Shown: in pieces, positions 55,028-55,098 of the stretch
Layout of the letters: every line of letters starts with the position of its first letter
How positions within the stretch are numbered: position 1 is the stretch's first letter
Virus record (IMG/VR): IMGVR_UViG_3300013119_000328
Span: 1-55,098 of that record
DNA: 55,098 nt
Source: a virus
Reading direction: 5' to 3' (one strand)
Made by a program: the position numbers and the translations under genes
Notes under the pieces: generated by a model
What the model saw: the letters and a program-made list of their open reading frames with translations, nothing else
What the model was told of the DNA's origin: nothing
Databases searched by the model: none

Positions 55028-55098
55028 TTCTCTTCTCCATCTTCCCCAAATTCTTCTTGATACTCTCTCATCAATTCTGAAGGATCGAAACCCTCAAG
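55024..55098 (-). CDS. Partial CDS at right edge, unknown
   Basis: The last 24 codons of a gene entering from the right edge: LEGFDPSELMREYQEEFGED then GEEK and TGA. It overlaps the next gene start as ATGA, as expected for this compact operon. Too short to assign. Confidence 0.55.
   Translation of the reverse strand, partial: LEGFDPSELMREYQEEFGEDGEEK

Noticed and set aside
1-55098. tRNA genes, CRISPR arrays, integrase and insertion sequences
   Set aside because: I looked on both strands for T-loop-like sequences, repeat-spacer patterns and transposase motifs and saw none; a dedicated scan would be needed to be certain.

Overview
This window is most likely a large stretch of the genome of a lytic, T4-related tailed phage (contractile tail, myovirus morphology). 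Every gene I can support lies on the minus strand. The structural genes resemble the T4 core set (sheath, tube, capsid, scaffold, prohead protease, portal, terminase), mostly in the versions carried by marine T4-like phages. The replication genes are unusual: a bacterial-type DNA polymerase III alpha (family C) plus a short family A polymerase, with no T4-type family B polymerase in view. The host is unknown. A lipoprotein with Asp-Ala-Gly repeats resembles lipoproteins common in Myxococcota, but that is only a hint.

Layout, in coordinate order (transcription runs right to left). 1-1.4 kb: partial gene, DNA methyltransferase and an overlapping PD-(D/E)XK nuclease that look like a restriction-modification pair. 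1.5-5.6 kb: DNA polymerase III alpha, split in two by a trans-splicing intein. 5.6-8.4 kb: small proteins, a GroES-like co-chaperonin and a two-domain protein of unknown role. 8.5-11.3 kb: class II ribonucleotide reductase carrying one contiguous mini-intein and one split intein. 11.3-15.3 kb: DnaB-like helicase with a LAGLIDADG intein, a 5'-3' exonuclease and a dCMP-deaminase-like protein. 15.4-17.1 kb: UvsX/RecA split inside its P-loop by an intein whose N-piece is only 13 residues. 17.1-21.4 kb: Cys-rich protein, lipoprotein, gp32-like ssDNA-binding protein, a tubulin-like protein and the short PolA. 21.4-36.4 kb: baseplate, tape measure, tube, sheath and neck genes. 36.4-49.4 kb: head genes (capsid, scaffold, protease, portal, terminase), a phage-encoded ribosomal protein bS21 and two free-standing Vsr-like homing endonucleases. 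49.4-52.3 kb: small proteins, a probable holin and spanin-like cassette, and a ParB-fold protein. 52.3-55.1 kb: short early-type genes.

The outstanding feature is the concentration of inteins: five in four replication and nucleotide-metabolism genes between 2.4 and 17 kb, three of them naturally split. Each split gene has a short leftover reading frame between its two halves. Two of these leftovers look like the ends of endonuclease genes, and two contain a strong promoter that would drive the C-terminal half on its own.

Regulation visible in the sequence: about sixteen sigma70-type promoters (TTGACA-like, 16-17 bp, TATAAT-like) precede the non-structural genes, most with an upstream CGGGCAACAAAA-type element. 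That element is dispersed through the window in a single orientation. A second signal, CTATTTA(G), lies 20-60 nt before several virion genes and is a candidate late promoter. No tRNA gene, CRISPR array, integrase or insertion sequence was seen. No gene-free stretch exceeds 300 bases.
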